DNA of 64,000 bases from Pseudomonadales bacterium (GCA_013215055.1 JABSRQ010000014.1:33238-97237); one strand, 5' to 3'. Positions 53,302 through 62,635 are shown, numbered from the stretch's first letter. Notes: generated from the sequence alone by a model not told the origin. Translations and numbers: made by a program.

Positions 53302-53688
53302 TTAAATAGCCAGCTCAATTCCGAAACGCTTTTTATAAAAAGTGGCAAATGACAGATAGACAGCGGCACTAGCTAGCACTCCTCCCGAAAAGGCGAAGAA
53401 AACCCCCATTCCTTGCGGGCTGGCTAAGCCTGAGCTTGTAATCGTGGAAAGTCCAGCGCCACTCATTTTACTGGAAATAATGTCAAGCAAGACGGGGCTA
53501 ATGTAGAAGTACACTGCTGCGCCTGCAGCTATCGACAAAACAACTAATGCAAGATGCGTGAGGTGCTGAGCCACCGTTAGATCGTTACTGGCTGAAGACT
53601 TATCTGTGTTAACGGCTTTTAGGCTGGGTTGTGATGTTGCCTCGGTCTGATCTGAAGCTACACATACTGCTGAATTTGAATTACTCAT
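53302..53688 (-). CDS. Small two-TM protein of unknown function
   Basis: 128 residues. A polar, Ser/Thr-rich N-terminal part of about 40 residues precedes two helices, LALVVLSIAAGAAVYFYISPVLL and GVFFAFSGGVLASAAVYLSFATF. Preceded by a fair ribosome-binding site (GGAATATCC). No family recognised. It shares its strand with the next gene, which starts 675 bp upstream. Confidence 0.55.
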   Translation of the reverse strand: MSNSNSAVCVASDQTEATSQPSLKAVNTDKSSASNDLTVAQHLTHLALVVLSIAAGAAVYFYISPVLLDIISSKMSGAGLSTITSSGLASPQGMGVFFAFSGGVLASAAVYLSFATFYKKRFGIELAI

Positions 53689-53922
53689 GGATATTCCTTA
53701 TTTTTTATGTTCCCTGTGAGTGAATATATACCATCTCACCACAGGGCGACTTTAATTTAGAGAACATGCATTTTCAATCAACATATTATTTTTTTGCTTT
53801 TTATGTGGAATTTATAGCCATTCAACTTGAATGAGTAAGCCTAACGTACCTCGATTCCAATCTATGTAAAGGGGTACCCCCCCCCTGAAATAACAGTTAA
53901 ATATAAGGAGTGTTGAAACAAT

Positions 53923-54363
53923 TTAAGCTTTATTCTCAAGCGCACTGATAACCTTTTGTATCTGAACATGAGCTGTAATCATTGCCGATATTGCTCTGTC
54001 TGAGATATCACTACCATCTTCTCCTTCCGTGCTTTCAATCAATTCTTGGCGTATGAAATGAGCTAGGCCGTCCCCTCTATTACTCGCTTGCATTTCTTTA
54101 TCAATCTGGCACTCACCGTATTCATACGCTTTATTTTCCGTCTGGATAACCTCCAAAACACCACTCCGTATATCTTTGCCTTTATTTAACAGCTCCTGCT
54201 CAACTGTATGCCATTCCCAGTGAATATCGTCCGGCTCGTAATCAATCGCTTCATAATCACCGTTAGTCAGAAGAGCTACCGCGCCAGAAATTTCTTTGAT
54301 CGCCTCAGAGCACTCTTCAGTTGCTGAGTCTGCTGTGTATACAAACGCCCCGTTGATAGCCAC
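53923..54363 (-). CDS. Acidic soluble protein of unknown function
   Basis: 146 residues, strongly acidic and helix-forming (ECSEAIKEISGAVALL, EPDDIHWEWHTVEQELLNKG, ESTEGEDGSDISDRAISAMI). No signal peptide or motif I recognise. It looks coding because its composition is protein-like and the frame is long in an AT-rich area. Isolated, in the gene-poor region, so it could be part of a lost mobile element. Confidence 0.5.
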   Translation of the reverse strand: MAINGAFVYTADSATEECSEAIKEISGAVALLTNGDYEAIDYEPDDIHWEWHTVEQELLNKGKDIRSGVLEVIQTENKAYEYGECQIDKEMQASNRGDGLAHFIRQELIESTEGEDGSDISDRAISAMITAHVQIQKVISALENKA

Positions 54364-55055
54364 TCCTGTTGATGATCAAATAGAAATAATAGGTCTAACA
54401 GTTTAAATCTGATAGCGTATTGAATGCTATTAAGTGGCCCGCAACATTAAATGGTTCCTTAGAACATAGTGGCAAACCATTTTATGTATGGCGAAATTCG
54501 AGGTTGTATGACTCGTATAGACGTCCCTATGTCAACTTGAATAAATGTTTTTTGATCCTAAAGCGGGTGGTGACCTTGGACTAAATCCCAAGTATTCGCG
54601 TGCTGGTTAACGCAGTAAGATCTGTGCATTTTTTTGGTTACAACAACCTATACCCAGGCACATTTCACTGTATCTGAAATCCTAAAGTCATATCGTGGGA
54701 TTCCCAATTCCGTCTGAACTCTCCTGATCAAATCACTGGGGATTATCATAGTGCGGCATTAGACTCATTGGCATTCTCATCTGCTGAATTCTGCCATATC
54801 AATAAACCCAATCAACATTTTCTACCTCAAGGTTTTAGTGAATAGGGGCTAATGCTCCTTATACTCAAGGGCTGAAATTGATACAGTTGCAGGCTAACTA
54901 TCTAGCTAACTATCTAGCTAAATATCGAAAATGTGACGGGCTGGTTTTGACACAAAGCTACCTCAGAAAAAATCATACTTTTTGCTAAGTATGATTTTTA
55001 TTATGTATCCAGTCTGATGCTAGTGATTCTATATAAAGCCTGTTTTATCGAGATA
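54364..55055. other. Gene-free stretch with a 12-bp tandem repeat
   Basis: No coding sequence is recognisable. At 54893-54927 the unit GCTAACTATCTA occurs almost three times in tandem. The bidirectional terminator at 54968 closes it. Confidence 0.6.
54968..54999 (-). terminator. Bidirectional terminator after the DJ-1/PfpI gene
   Basis: AAAAATCATACTT and AAGTATGATTTTT are perfect complements (13 pairs, 6-nt loop), A-rich on one side and T-rich on the other, 57 bp after the stop at 55056. Confidence 0.85.
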
Positions 55056-55727
55056 TTACATCAGATAAGATTTAGCTTTCTTAAGCCTCGGCCATTGAAT
55101 GGCATCGGCAACTTCCTGAGCAAAATCTTTTGAGCTTAACTGCTCCAATAAAAGCAATGATGATTGATAGCTGATGACGCTGCCATTGGAGGTAATGAAG
55201 CGGCCATGCATAACAACATTCACATCGTGTTGCACATCGACCTTAGGGTATTTTTTCGCAAAATCCTTTTCACCGCCAGCCCAGGTGGTGGCTTTTTTGC
55301 CATCTAATAAGCCGGCTTCTGCCAATATCTGGCTGCCTGAACAATGACTCATCAGCCATTCTAAGGATGTGTTTTGCTTTTGAACGTATTTTATCAATGC
55401 TTCATTGTCGAGAATAGGCGACATATCGTAGGCGCTGGGCGCGATTAATACGGCAAGTTCGGCTTGATCATAAATGGTTAAATCTGCGTTGATGCTGATG
55501 CCTTCTTCGGTGGTGATGGTTTTATTTTTTCCTACGGCAATAAATACCACCTCATAGTTGGAGAACCACGCGTGTTTGGATGCTGCACCAAAAACCTCGG
55601 CGGGAGCGGTGACATCTGAGGTGAGTACACCGTCAAACACCAGGATGCCAATAAGGTGATCCTTGGCCATGCTTGGCTGGGCACAAACCATTAAGGTGAT
55701 GCTAACGAATAATAAAAATAGTTTCAT
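55056..55727 (-). CDS. Exported DJ-1/PfpI-family protein
   Basis: 223 residues. A signal peptide (LLFVSITLMVCAQPSMA|K) precedes a DJ-1/PfpI/ThiJ domain: IGILVFDGVLTSDVTAPAEVFGAA, IAPSAYD, the nucleophile elbow SHCSGSQILAEAGLLDGKKATTW with the Cys. Most relatives are cytoplasmic or regulators of the GATase1-AraC type; this one is expected in the periplasm. Divergent from the LysR gene at 55861, whose likely operator lies between them, so LysR probably controls it. Function (peptidase, glyoxalase or redox) open. Confidence 0.85.
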   Translation of the reverse strand: MKLFLLFVSITLMVCAQPSMAKDHLIGILVFDGVLTSDVTAPAEVFGAASKHAWFSNYEVVFIAVGKNKTITTEEGISINADLTIYDQAELAVLIAPSAYDMSPILDNEALIKYVQKQNTSLEWLMSHCSGSQILAEAGLLDGKKATTWAGGEKDFAKKYPKVDVQHDVNVVMHGRFITSNGSVISYQSSLLLLEQLSSKDFAQEVADAIQWPRLKKAKSYLM

Positions 55728-55825
55728 GATGATTCCTTCTTTGAATTCCTTGGGGAAATGCTGACTGAAAAGGAAGTTTAGAACGACTAGTGACTATTAA
55801 AAACAGCACTAGTGGCATAACATTA

Positions 55826-55840
55826 GTGAATATTATTCAC
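55826..55840. promoter_or_regulatory. LysR-type operator between the DJ-1/PfpI and LysR genes
   Basis: GTGAAT-ATT-ATTCAC is a perfect inverted repeat and includes a T-N11-A core, 20 bp before the LysR start. Two ACTAGTG copies lie just upstream (near 55785-55815). Confidence 0.5.
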
Positions 55841-55860
55841 GAAATGCAAGGGCGGCTAAT

Positions 55861-56793
55861 ATGGATAAGCAAAGAGCACTGACGCTGTTTTTGGCTGTGG
55901 TTGAACAAGGCAGTTATGCCAAGGCGTCTGTTCAGGCTGAAACCTCGCCGTCGACGATCAGTAAGGCGATTGCTCGATTGGAGCGCGACTTGTCCGTGCA
56001 ATTATTTCAGCGAAATACCCGAAGGTTACGTTTAACAGATGCCGGTGAGCAATATGCGGTAACCGTTAGAAGGTTGCTGGAGGACTTGAGTCTCTGTGAA
56101 TTTCAATTACGCAAAAGTAATGATGAGCCAGCAGGGTGCTTGAAATTAAACCTGCCAGTCTCTTATGGTCGTTTATATATTTTACCTTTACTCGGCAAGT
56201 TTCAAGACCAACACCCCAAAATAGAGCTTCAGATCTCTTTTAATGATCGCTATGTGGATATCATTGAACAGGGTATTGATGTGTGTATTCGCAGTGGCAA
56301 TGTCAGTGACAGTCGCTTGGTGGTACGCCAACTCAGTTGCATGGATTTTTTACTTTGTGCATCTCCCTCACTTATCAAGCAACAGGGAAAACCCACAGCG
56401 GTAGAGCATTTTACTGACTTCCCCTGGGTGCGTTTTCGTTTTGCCCAATCCGGATTGTTGATGCCGATTATCATGCCTGCAAAACAATCTTTGTTGGAAA
56501 TGGATCCCGGCCAACAATTTGTAGTTGATGATGGCGAAGCCATGCTTGCGTTATGTGAGCAGGGGCTGGGTATAGCGCAAATGCCACATTTTATTGCCCG
56601 AAAAAGTCTATTAGAGGGTACGATTAAACCGTTATTTCCGGCGCTTACTCATCCTGATTTTGGTGTGTATTTAATGTACCCCAAACGTGATTATCTGCCA
56701 CAGCGTGTGCGTTGCTTTGTTGATTTTATTTGTGCAGAAATTGAAGCGATGGATGAGTCCGCCAGGTCTACCTGGGCTGAAAAAATAATGTAG
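55861..56793 (+). CDS. LysR-family transcriptional regulator
   Basis: 310 residues. HTH at residues 1-60 (LFLAVVEQGSYAKASVQAETSPSTISKAIARLERDLSVQLF, motifs given in short: SPSTISKAIARLE, LFQRNTRRLRLT), then the effector domain (LKLNLPVSYGRLYILPLLGKF, QISFNDRYVDIIEQGIDVCIRSGN, WVRFRFA, LCEQGLGIAQMPHFI). Closest in layout to the CrgA/DsdC-like group. Divergent from the exported DJ-1/PfpI gene and most likely its regulator. Confidence 0.93.
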   Translation: MDKQRALTLFLAVVEQGSYAKASVQAETSPSTISKAIARLERDLSVQLFQRNTRRLRLTDAGEQYAVTVRRLLEDLSLCEFQLRKSNDEPAGCLKLNLPVSYGRLYILPLLGKFQDQHPKIELQISFNDRYVDIIEQGIDVCIRSGNVSDSRLVVRQLSCMDFLLCASPSLIKQQGKPTAVEHFTDFPWVRFRFAQSGLLMPIIMPAKQSLLEMDPGQQFVVDDGEAMLALCEQGLGIAQMPHFIARKSLLEGTIKPLFPALTHPDFGVYLMYPKRDYLPQRVRCFVDFICAEIEAMDESARSTWAEKIM

Positions 56794-56847
56794 ATGACCT
56801 ACAGCTAATAATATCTGTAAAACGTTGCTTATAAGCTAATCAATGCA

Positions 56848-57276
56848 TCTGTGGGATTAGCAGCAAGCCTGCAATATTGGCGCGATGCGTTTTTTAGTGA
56901 TGTAATTTTTTCGCATATCAAAAATAAAAATGTTAGCAATGATATTGATTATGTCGCGTTTCCAACGAGGATAGTTAATATCGATTTGGGTTACCGATTT
57001 ATTCAACATGTTATAGAACGGTATTTCTCAAATACGATTGAGCTGGCTGGACAAGAAAACCTATCGGAATATTCTCCCGATTTCCTCACTTCTTATCAGA
57101 CGGATTTATATTTTTCATAGCAATAATTTCCTGCTTTAGCTTGGAAAGTGATTATTCGTAATGTGTTTAATCGGGATGATGTTCCCCCCTCAACAGAGCG
57201 TAAAACGTCGACTATTTTCCTGCAGTTGATCAATAAACGCCAAAAAATGTTAATTCATCAAGCCGATAATCTGTAG
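56848..57276 (+). pseudogene. TonB-dependent receptor C-terminal remnant
   Basis: The first part is an open frame: DIDYVAFPTRIVNIDLGYRF resembles DYSAFPSWILHIDGGYRF of the receptor at 45.1 kb, and TDLYFS ends at a stop. After a TAG the frame changes and goes on WKVIIRNVFNRDDVPPSTE, the typical end-of-barrel phrase, to TAG 57274-57276. The N-terminal plug is missing. Confidence 0.7.
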
Positions 57277-57438
57277 ACGTATTCTCAATTTAGCGCTTAT
57301 CTCCGGTTAAAGAAATTCCTGGAGATACAAATAAACAACAAATTAAAATCAATATATTCAAAGTCTTATAGTGCTTCCTGTTAATTGTGACTTATAAAAG
57401 CATCATTTCAGTAACAATTCAGCTATTGACGAGTTATG

Positions 57439-57462
57439 TATTTGTAAATTAAATTACAAATA
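57439..57462. promoter_or_regulatory. Palindromic operator over the promoter of the VTC operon
   Basis: TATTTGTAA-ATTAAA-TTACAAATA is a perfect inverted repeat (9-bp arms). It overlaps a possible promoter: TTGACG (57426-57431), 17 bp, TTAAAT (57449-57454). A repressor bound there would block RNA polymerase. No Pho box was seen. Confidence 0.45.
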
Positions 57463-57565
57463 TGGATTTGTGGTCGAGGGTATAAAACCAACAACGATGG
57501 CCGTCATTTCATCGGGTATGTGCTTTAGCTCTGGTGGAAATTCAGCATGTTTGAGGGACACATTT

Positions 57566-57655
57566 ATGGAACAGATTCCATTTACGATTTACCCACATGA
57601 AAAAGTGGTACTGATTTTTATAGCCTGCTATGTCGTTGCACTATTTATATTTTGA
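57566..57655 (+). CDS. Very small single-TM peptide upstream of the VTC gene
   Basis: 29 residues (MEQIPFTIYPHEKVVLIF, then IACYVVALFIF) with GAGGG 8 bp before the ATG. It lies in the leader of the VTC operon, 69 bp upstream. It could be a real membrane peptide or a leader peptide; nothing beyond context supports a function. The longer frame from GTG 57470 seems less likely. The stretch 57277-57565 holds only the promoter. Confidence 0.35.
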   Translation: MEQIPFTIYPHEKVVLIFIACYVVALFIF

Positions 57656-57724
57656 TATGCAGTTAAGCAGGATGAAAATTTAATAAAAACCATAACAAAA
57701 AAATAATTCACTAGGGGAGGGGAT

Positions 57725-58588
57725 ATGCACGCAGCAGCATTACTTGCTTCAATTTCCGGTAAAACAGATCATCTCAGCGGCTATCAAGGAGGGGAAGACG
57801 TAGATTTTCACGCCCGCAGTATTATTCCGGCGGATGTCACCGTGGCATTAGCCGCGATGAAAAGCCATGGTTTAGATGATTTAAATAATGCCAAACTTAT
57901 GCGCCGGGTAGATACCAAATATTTAGTGCCTATAGCCAAACTGGCCGAAGTCTTGGCGCAAATGTCAGATTATTATTCGGTCTTGGAAATTGAAGGTGGG
58001 CGCAGCTCAAAATACAAAACCACGTATTACGATACCGATGGGCTGGATTTTTATCATCAACATCATCGTGGAAGTATGAACCGATTTAAAGTCAGGCACC
58101 GTCATTATCAAGACAGTGATACCGCCTATTTAGAAGTTAAACACAAGGGTAATAAAGGTTTTACCAATAAAAAACGTGTACATGTAGGCACCACCGCCAG
58201 CGATGATCTTGCTGATGTTAAAAATTTTTTACAATCGTTAAATGTGCCTTCTATCGACGGATTACGAGCCAAGCAGCAAGGCAGTTATCGGCGTATTGCG
58301 TTGGCTAATGAAACCGTAGGTGAACGCCTGACGCTGGATTTCGATCTGAAGTTCAGTGACTGGAATAATGATCATGACGGTACCCACCTGCCACACTTTT
58401 TTATCGCCGAACTCAAACAGGCAAGGCTGAATAGAAACAGTCCTTTTGTTGACGTCATGCGGAAATGGAATATCCGCCCTGAAAACTTCAGTAAATATTG
58501 CATGGGTTGTTGCTTATTAGGTGACGACTCGCTGAAGAAAAACCGCTTTAAACCCCTTCTTAATCAACTCAATAAATTTAACGCCTGA
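57725..58588 (+). CDS. VTC-domain polyphosphate-polymerase-like protein
   Basis: 287 residues with an excellent ribosome-binding site (GGGGAGGGG). VTC/CYTH-type tunnel features: KLMRRVDTKYLVP, SKYKTTYYDTDGLDFYHQHHRG, NRFKVRHRHY, TAYLEVKHKGNKGFTNKKR, and LDFDLKFSDW with IAELKQAR, i.e. Arg/Lys and Glu rows that line the triphosphate tunnel. In yeast Vtc4 this domain makes polyphosphate from ATP. It is followed 7 bp downstream by DUF4956, the usual partner in bacteria. Cytoplasmic, probably membrane-associated through that partner. Confidence 0.85.
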   Translation: MHAAALLASISGKTDHLSGYQGGEDVDFHARSIIPADVTVALAAMKSHGLDDLNNAKLMRRVDTKYLVPIAKLAEVLAQMSDYYSVLEIEGGRSSKYKTTYYDTDGLDFYHQHHRGSMNRFKVRHRHYQDSDTAYLEVKHKGNKGFTNKKRVHVGTTASDDLADVKNFLQSLNVPSIDGLRAKQQGSYRRIALANETVGERLTLDFDLKFSDWNNDHDGTHLPHFFIAELKQARLNRNSPFVDVMRKWNIRPENFSKYCMGCCLLGDDSLKKNRFKPLLNQLNKFNA

Positions 58589-58595
58589 GGCACCT

Positions 58596-59234
58596 ATGAC
58601 CAATATTGATTTAATCACTAATGTCGATTTTCTGTTTCGATTTATTGCTTGCATTTTCTCTTTATGGATTTTATTGCACCAAATAATGAATCGGTTTTCA
58701 CCGGATAAAGAATCCATATTTGGCTTCTTCTTATTTGGTTGCGGCGTGTATTTAGTCACCGGTTTATTACATAATGTGGAGATGTCCATGGGCTTTGCGT
58801 TTGGTTTATTCGCCGTGTTCTCGATGTTGCGTTACCGCACCGAATCCATTTCTATTCATAATATGACCTACCTTTTCCTGGTTATTGTAACCTCTCTACT
58901 CTCATCTGTAGGCCCGTTGACCCTGTTAGAACTGATCATCTTAAATATGTTTGTCTGCATTCTGGTCGCGGTATCTGAGGTGGTTGTTCAGGGGCGAGGT
59001 GTTCAGGTTAAAGATGTGACCTACGACAGGATTGATTTAATCAAACCCGAAAACTATCAAGAGTTACTCAACGATTTATGCCATAGAACCGGGCTTAACG
59101 TTGTCAGAGCCGATATTGAAAATATCAACTTCTTACGGGATACGGCCAGTCTTAAAATTCACTTTGAATTACAAACCAAGACCCGAAGCGTCTGCGAAGA
59201 TAAAAAAATGATGGCTGATAAAGCCAACTCTTAA
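58596..59234 (+). CDS. DUF4956 membrane protein, VTC partner
   Basis: 212 residues, four or so membrane helices (FRFIACIFSLWILLHQI, IFGFFLFGCGVYLVTGLL, MGFAFGLFAVFSMLRYRTES, and a long YLFLVIVTSLLSSVG to ILVAVSEVV pair), then a cytoplasmic tail with YDRIDLIKPENYQELLNDL, typical of DUF4956. Together with a VTC protein it is thought to couple polyphosphate synthesis to export or membrane work. Seven bp after the VTC stop. Confidence 0.85.
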   Translation: MTNIDLITNVDFLFRFIACIFSLWILLHQIMNRFSPDKESIFGFFLFGCGVYLVTGLLHNVEMSMGFAFGLFAVFSMLRYRTESISIHNMTYLFLVIVTSLLSSVGPLTLLELIILNMFVCILVAVSEVVVQGRGVQVKDVTYDRIDLIKPENYQELLNDLCHRTGLNVVRADIENINFLRDTASLKIHFELQTKTRSVCEDKKMMADKANS

Positions 59235-59281
59235 ACGGGTTTAACTGCCCCTATCTCATAAGCTATCGCGTTGTAACTATT

Positions 59282-60499
59282 ATGAAGTACAAATTAATAT
59301 TATCTAGCTTGCTGTTTTCAGCAAGCTTATGCGCGGCCGCAAGTGACGGAATGGCTTTTGTTGCCGATAAAAAAGGCCTGCACCTTGGGGGCGAGCAACT
59401 TAGGGTGCAGATCAATGGCGCGCTATTGTTAGATGGTGATTACCGCGAGGGGCTTTATGAAAATGATAATCCCTTGGCAGAAGAGCCTGGATTTGAGCAT
59501 GAAATACGCAGAGCTGAATTAAGTTTCAGGTTTAAGTTTCAATCCTGGGCCTATGCAAAATATAAAACGGTCTATGATGATGACCGCGCGTCTCTGGTCA
59601 CAAGAGATGCTTTTATCGGCGTTAAATTTTTTGAAGGCTGGAAGCTACAGGCCGGTAAAATGAAACAACCCTTTGGTCTTGAACGTTCAACCAGTACCAG
59701 AAAGCTATTGATGATAGAACGCTCAATGCTCTCTTCATCGTTATCGCCCAAACGCTCAACAGGTTTAAAACTGGCCTACGATGGTGATCGCCTAAATTGG
59801 GGGCTGGGGGCTTTTGAACGCGATGTAGAGAGCTCGGATAAGAATATAGATTCGCTATCCAGTCGTCTGACTTTTAATCTATTAAATGAAAAAAGGCATC
59901 ACTGGCATATCGGCGCCTCTTATAATATACGCAATTATAATGGCAGCGAACACCGTATAAAAACCCGGGCCGAGGTGCATACCGCATCCAAGTTTTTAAA
60001 GACTAAAAAAATGGCTGCAGAAGAGCATCGCGTTATAGGGTTGGAGACGGGTTTTACCTATTACGGTTTATTGCTGCAGGCTGAATATATGTTGAGTGAT
60101 ATCAGCTCTAATCAGGATTCCCTGGACTACGATATTATTGATCAGGAACATCAAGGTTATTATTTTCAAGCCGCCTATGTATTTCGTAAACGTGGCCACC
60201 GTTATAAAAAATCCAAGCTCAATAGTTATAACAGCTATAAAAGAGGCAAACGTGAATTAAGAAATACAAAAATTGCTAGCGGTAGCTGGGAGCTGGTTGC
60301 CCGCTATAGCTCTTTGGATGCTTATGATGATGTGGAAGATAACGGTTTTGTTGCCGCAACCAGCAGCGTCGGAGTCAATTATTACTGGGGCCATTATTTT
60401 CGTGTTATGGCCAATGTATCAGAAACCGATGTTAGCGAAGGGAAACATGCTGAGCTACCGGCTAGAGCAGTTTCCATGCGTGTACAAATGCAATTCTAA
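59282..60499 (+). CDS. Phosphate-selective-porin-like (OprP/OprO family) protein
   Basis: 405 residues. Signal peptide to CAA|A, then LRVQINGALLLDGDYREGLY and EIRRAELSFRFKFQSWAYAKYKTVYDDDR, VTRDAFIGVKFFEGWKLQAGKMKQPFGLERSTST, the OprP/OprO signature; the barrel ends VQMQF. Very rich in Arg/Lys, as expected for an anion pore. Following a VTC/DUF4956 pair, it suggests transport of phosphate or polyphosphate across the outer membrane (inference). Confidence 0.85.
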   Translation: MKYKLILSSLLFSASLCAAASDGMAFVADKKGLHLGGEQLRVQINGALLLDGDYREGLYENDNPLAEEPGFEHEIRRAELSFRFKFQSWAYAKYKTVYDDDRASLVTRDAFIGVKFFEGWKLQAGKMKQPFGLERSTSTRKLLMIERSMLSSSLSPKRSTGLKLAYDGDRLNWGLGAFERDVESSDKNIDSLSSRLTFNLLNEKRHHWHIGASYNIRNYNGSEHRIKTRAEVHTASKFLKTKKMAAEEHRVIGLETGFTYYGLLLQAEYMLSDISSNQDSLDYDIIDQEHQGYYFQAAYVFRKRGHRYKKSKLNSYNSYKRGKRELRNTKIASGSWELVARYSSLDAYDDVEDNGFVAATSSVGVNYYWGHYFRVMANVSETDVSEGKHAELPARAVSMRVQMQF

Positions 60500-60539
60500 A
60501 GCTATTTATTAACGGTTATTTACCTATATTGAAACCTCT

Positions 60540-61478
60540 ATGAGCCATGTATTAAAAATTGCCAGGTCTGTTATTCAGGCCTTAAAAAAAACCGGTTTAT
60601 TAGGTTTGGGTTTGGGCAGTATCGTGATGCTTATCGTGATACTGGATTTTTTTGATCTGGATTATTCGCTGCGGCTTTGGCTGGATGAGATATCCACCGA
60701 TGAAAGTCTCAAGCAGGCAGCGTTATGGTTGCCGGATTATCAACGTATCAAACGTAATGAAATCGATTGTATCAACTCAGGTGTATCCGGATTAACCTAT
60801 AACACACAGACAAAAACCTGGTTTGCCATCGTCGATAAGCCCGCAACATTGTTAGAGTTTAACGATAGTGGGCATTGTTTACGTAAACATGTCTTAGCAG
60901 GTTTAAAGGATGTAGAGGCGATTGTATGGATTAAAGGGTTGCAATTTATTGTCGCCGAAGAACGTAGGCGTGCTTTGTCATTAATCACATTAAAGCAAGA
61001 TGTTGATAGCGCCGTAGAGATTAAAACGCTGATTAAACTGGAAGCTTTAGGCAAAGAAAATAATAAAGGTTTTGAGGCTCTGGCTTTTATCCCTAGTACA
61101 CAAACGGTACTGATTGCCAAAGAAAGAGGCAGCCGCAAGTTATTTGCATTAGACAATTTATTAGCCGAAAAATCCCAGCCTTTGATTATACAAAAGCGCT
61201 CGGAATTATTACCCAGTAAATATCTTATGCCGGATATTTCCGGGATGCATTATGAAAAAACCAGCGGTAACTTTTTACTGCTTAGCGACAGGTCTCGCCG
61301 TTTGGCCGAGGTCAGTCCCGAAGGCAAGCTGATAAGCCATATCAAATTCAAAAGCCAATTTCATGGTTTTGCTAAAAAACTGAATCAGGCCGAGGGGGTT
61401 GCCAGTAATGAAGAGGGTGATATCGCCATCGTTGCCGAACCTAATATTCTGGTGATTATGCAGAAAACAAAACCATAG
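60540..61478 (+). CDS. YjiK/SdiA-regulated-like membrane-anchored protein
   Basis: 312 residues. One N-terminal membrane helix (LLGLGLGSIVMLIVILDFFDL), then a six-bladed beta-propeller-like domain: SGVSGLTYNTQTKTWFAIVDKPATLLEF, LKDVEAIVWIKGLQFIVAEERR, NKGFEALAFIPSTQTVLIAKE, PDISGMHYEKTSGNFLLLSDRS and LNQAEGVASNEEGDIAIVAEPN. This is the SdiA-regulated (PF06977, E. coli YjiK) pattern; some relatives act as phosphoesterases or phytase-like. In this operon it may act on released phosphate compounds in the periplasm. Follows the porin by 40 bp. Confidence 0.85.
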   Translation: MSHVLKIARSVIQALKKTGLLGLGLGSIVMLIVILDFFDLDYSLRLWLDEISTDESLKQAALWLPDYQRIKRNEIDCINSGVSGLTYNTQTKTWFAIVDKPATLLEFNDSGHCLRKHVLAGLKDVEAIVWIKGLQFIVAEERRRALSLITLKQDVDSAVEIKTLIKLEALGKENNKGFEALAFIPSTQTVLIAKERGSRKLFALDNLLAEKSQPLIIQKRSELLPSKYLMPDISGMHYEKTSGNFLLLSDRSRRLAEVSPEGKLISHIKFKSQFHGFAKKLNQAEGVASNEEGDIAIVAEPNILVIMQKTKP

Positions 61479-61490
61479 AGAGTAGTAGGT

Positions 61491-62321
61491 TTACGAAGGC
61501 TCTTTCATACTTTCAAATACATACATGCCTAAACCGGCATAACGGCCATTATCGTCGACATCTTGATTATCTTTTTCTGCATCGCCAGGCAGGGCATATT
61601 GGCTGAGCAAGGCATCTAACTCTAATAATAAGGCCTGGCCTTTTTGTTCGGCAAATGTCTGTAACGCGATCACACCTTCCGGGCTTAATTGATCAAAAGA
61701 TACTTTTCTCTGAAAGCGAAGATCTTCGGCATCGTTGCGTAAATTATGGCTGATCGTTTGAATCAACGCGGAGACGTCCTCACCTAAAAAGGGGATTTTA
61801 TGTTGATCATCCATCTGCGGTAAAAATCCCTGTTGCAGTAGATGTAATTGATTAGCGTCATCTTGTTCAATGATCTTTAAGCGTATTAACTCTTTTAGCA
61901 GGGTTTGCCACGGTATATCCCCGCCGCAGCGATGGGCAAGTTCGGTAAATGAAATGGGGCCCTGATCTATGGAAATAACCCTGGTCTCGCCGCGTTCATC
62001 GATAAAATCGGCTTCTCTAAGCCACAGAGATACAATGCGCTGCAGCGGTCTGGATTTCACGGCTATGCTCTGGCCGTCTTCGGCTTCTTCCAGTAACTTC
62101 TGAACTTCTATGCGGGTTAAACCGGTTAATGTGGCAACACGGGATTTATTGGTGGGCCTGCCGCGTATGCCAAAATCTTCTCTGGCCGCCATAACATAGG
62201 CTTTTTTACTCAGCGCAATAAACTCTTTAGCGTTTAAACCATAATGCAGGTTTAAGCGTGCCAGAGGTAATAAAAGCTCGTATAGAGACTGTTGCAGAAT
62301 AGAGGGTGTGGTGTCATTCAT
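61491..62321 (-). CDS. DUF6502 family protein, probable HTH regulator (copy 2)
   Basis: 276 residues, closely similar throughout to the protein at 41924 (SLYELLLPLARLNLHYGLNAKEF, GRPTNKSRVATLTGLTRIEVQKLL, GDIPWQTLLKELIRL, LRFQRKVSFDQLSPEGVIALQ). Unlike that copy it has no DUF5666 gene behind it; its stop lies 13 bp from the convergent YjiK-like gene. The 314-bp gap to the P450 gene (62322-62635) holds only promoter-like sequence. Confidence 0.85.
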   Translation of the reverse strand: MNDTTPSILQQSLYELLLPLARLNLHYGLNAKEFIALSKKAYVMAAREDFGIRGRPTNKSRVATLTGLTRIEVQKLLEEAEDGQSIAVKSRPLQRIVSLWLREADFIDERGETRVISIDQGPISFTELAHRCGGDIPWQTLLKELIRLKIIEQDDANQLHLLQQGFLPQMDDQHKIPFLGEDVSALIQTISHNLRNDAEDLRFQRKVSFDQLSPEGVIALQTFAEQKGQALLLELDALLSQYALPGDAEKDNQDVDDNGRYAGLGMYVFESMKEPS

Positions 62322-62635
62322 AGTGGCTGAATTCTATCACAGCTAATATGTATATTGATCATTACAAGGGTTAATGAAGGATTTTTCATCTAGTGAATGT
62401 AGCTGATAAGCCAATTACAGGTTTAATGATTACGCTGTATATAGATCAAAATGCGGTGGCGAATGCCTCCTACTAAGGGCCATTTTCTGAGCGTTTTATG
62501 CTTATTATATTCACGAATGCGATCATCAAATAAGCTATAAATAGTGTTTTGAACTTAATCCTTGTTAGCCTATATTTCATTTCCACATAGTGATTGATAT
62601 AGTGGCTGTATTATCATTAAAGGCTAGGAGAATAA

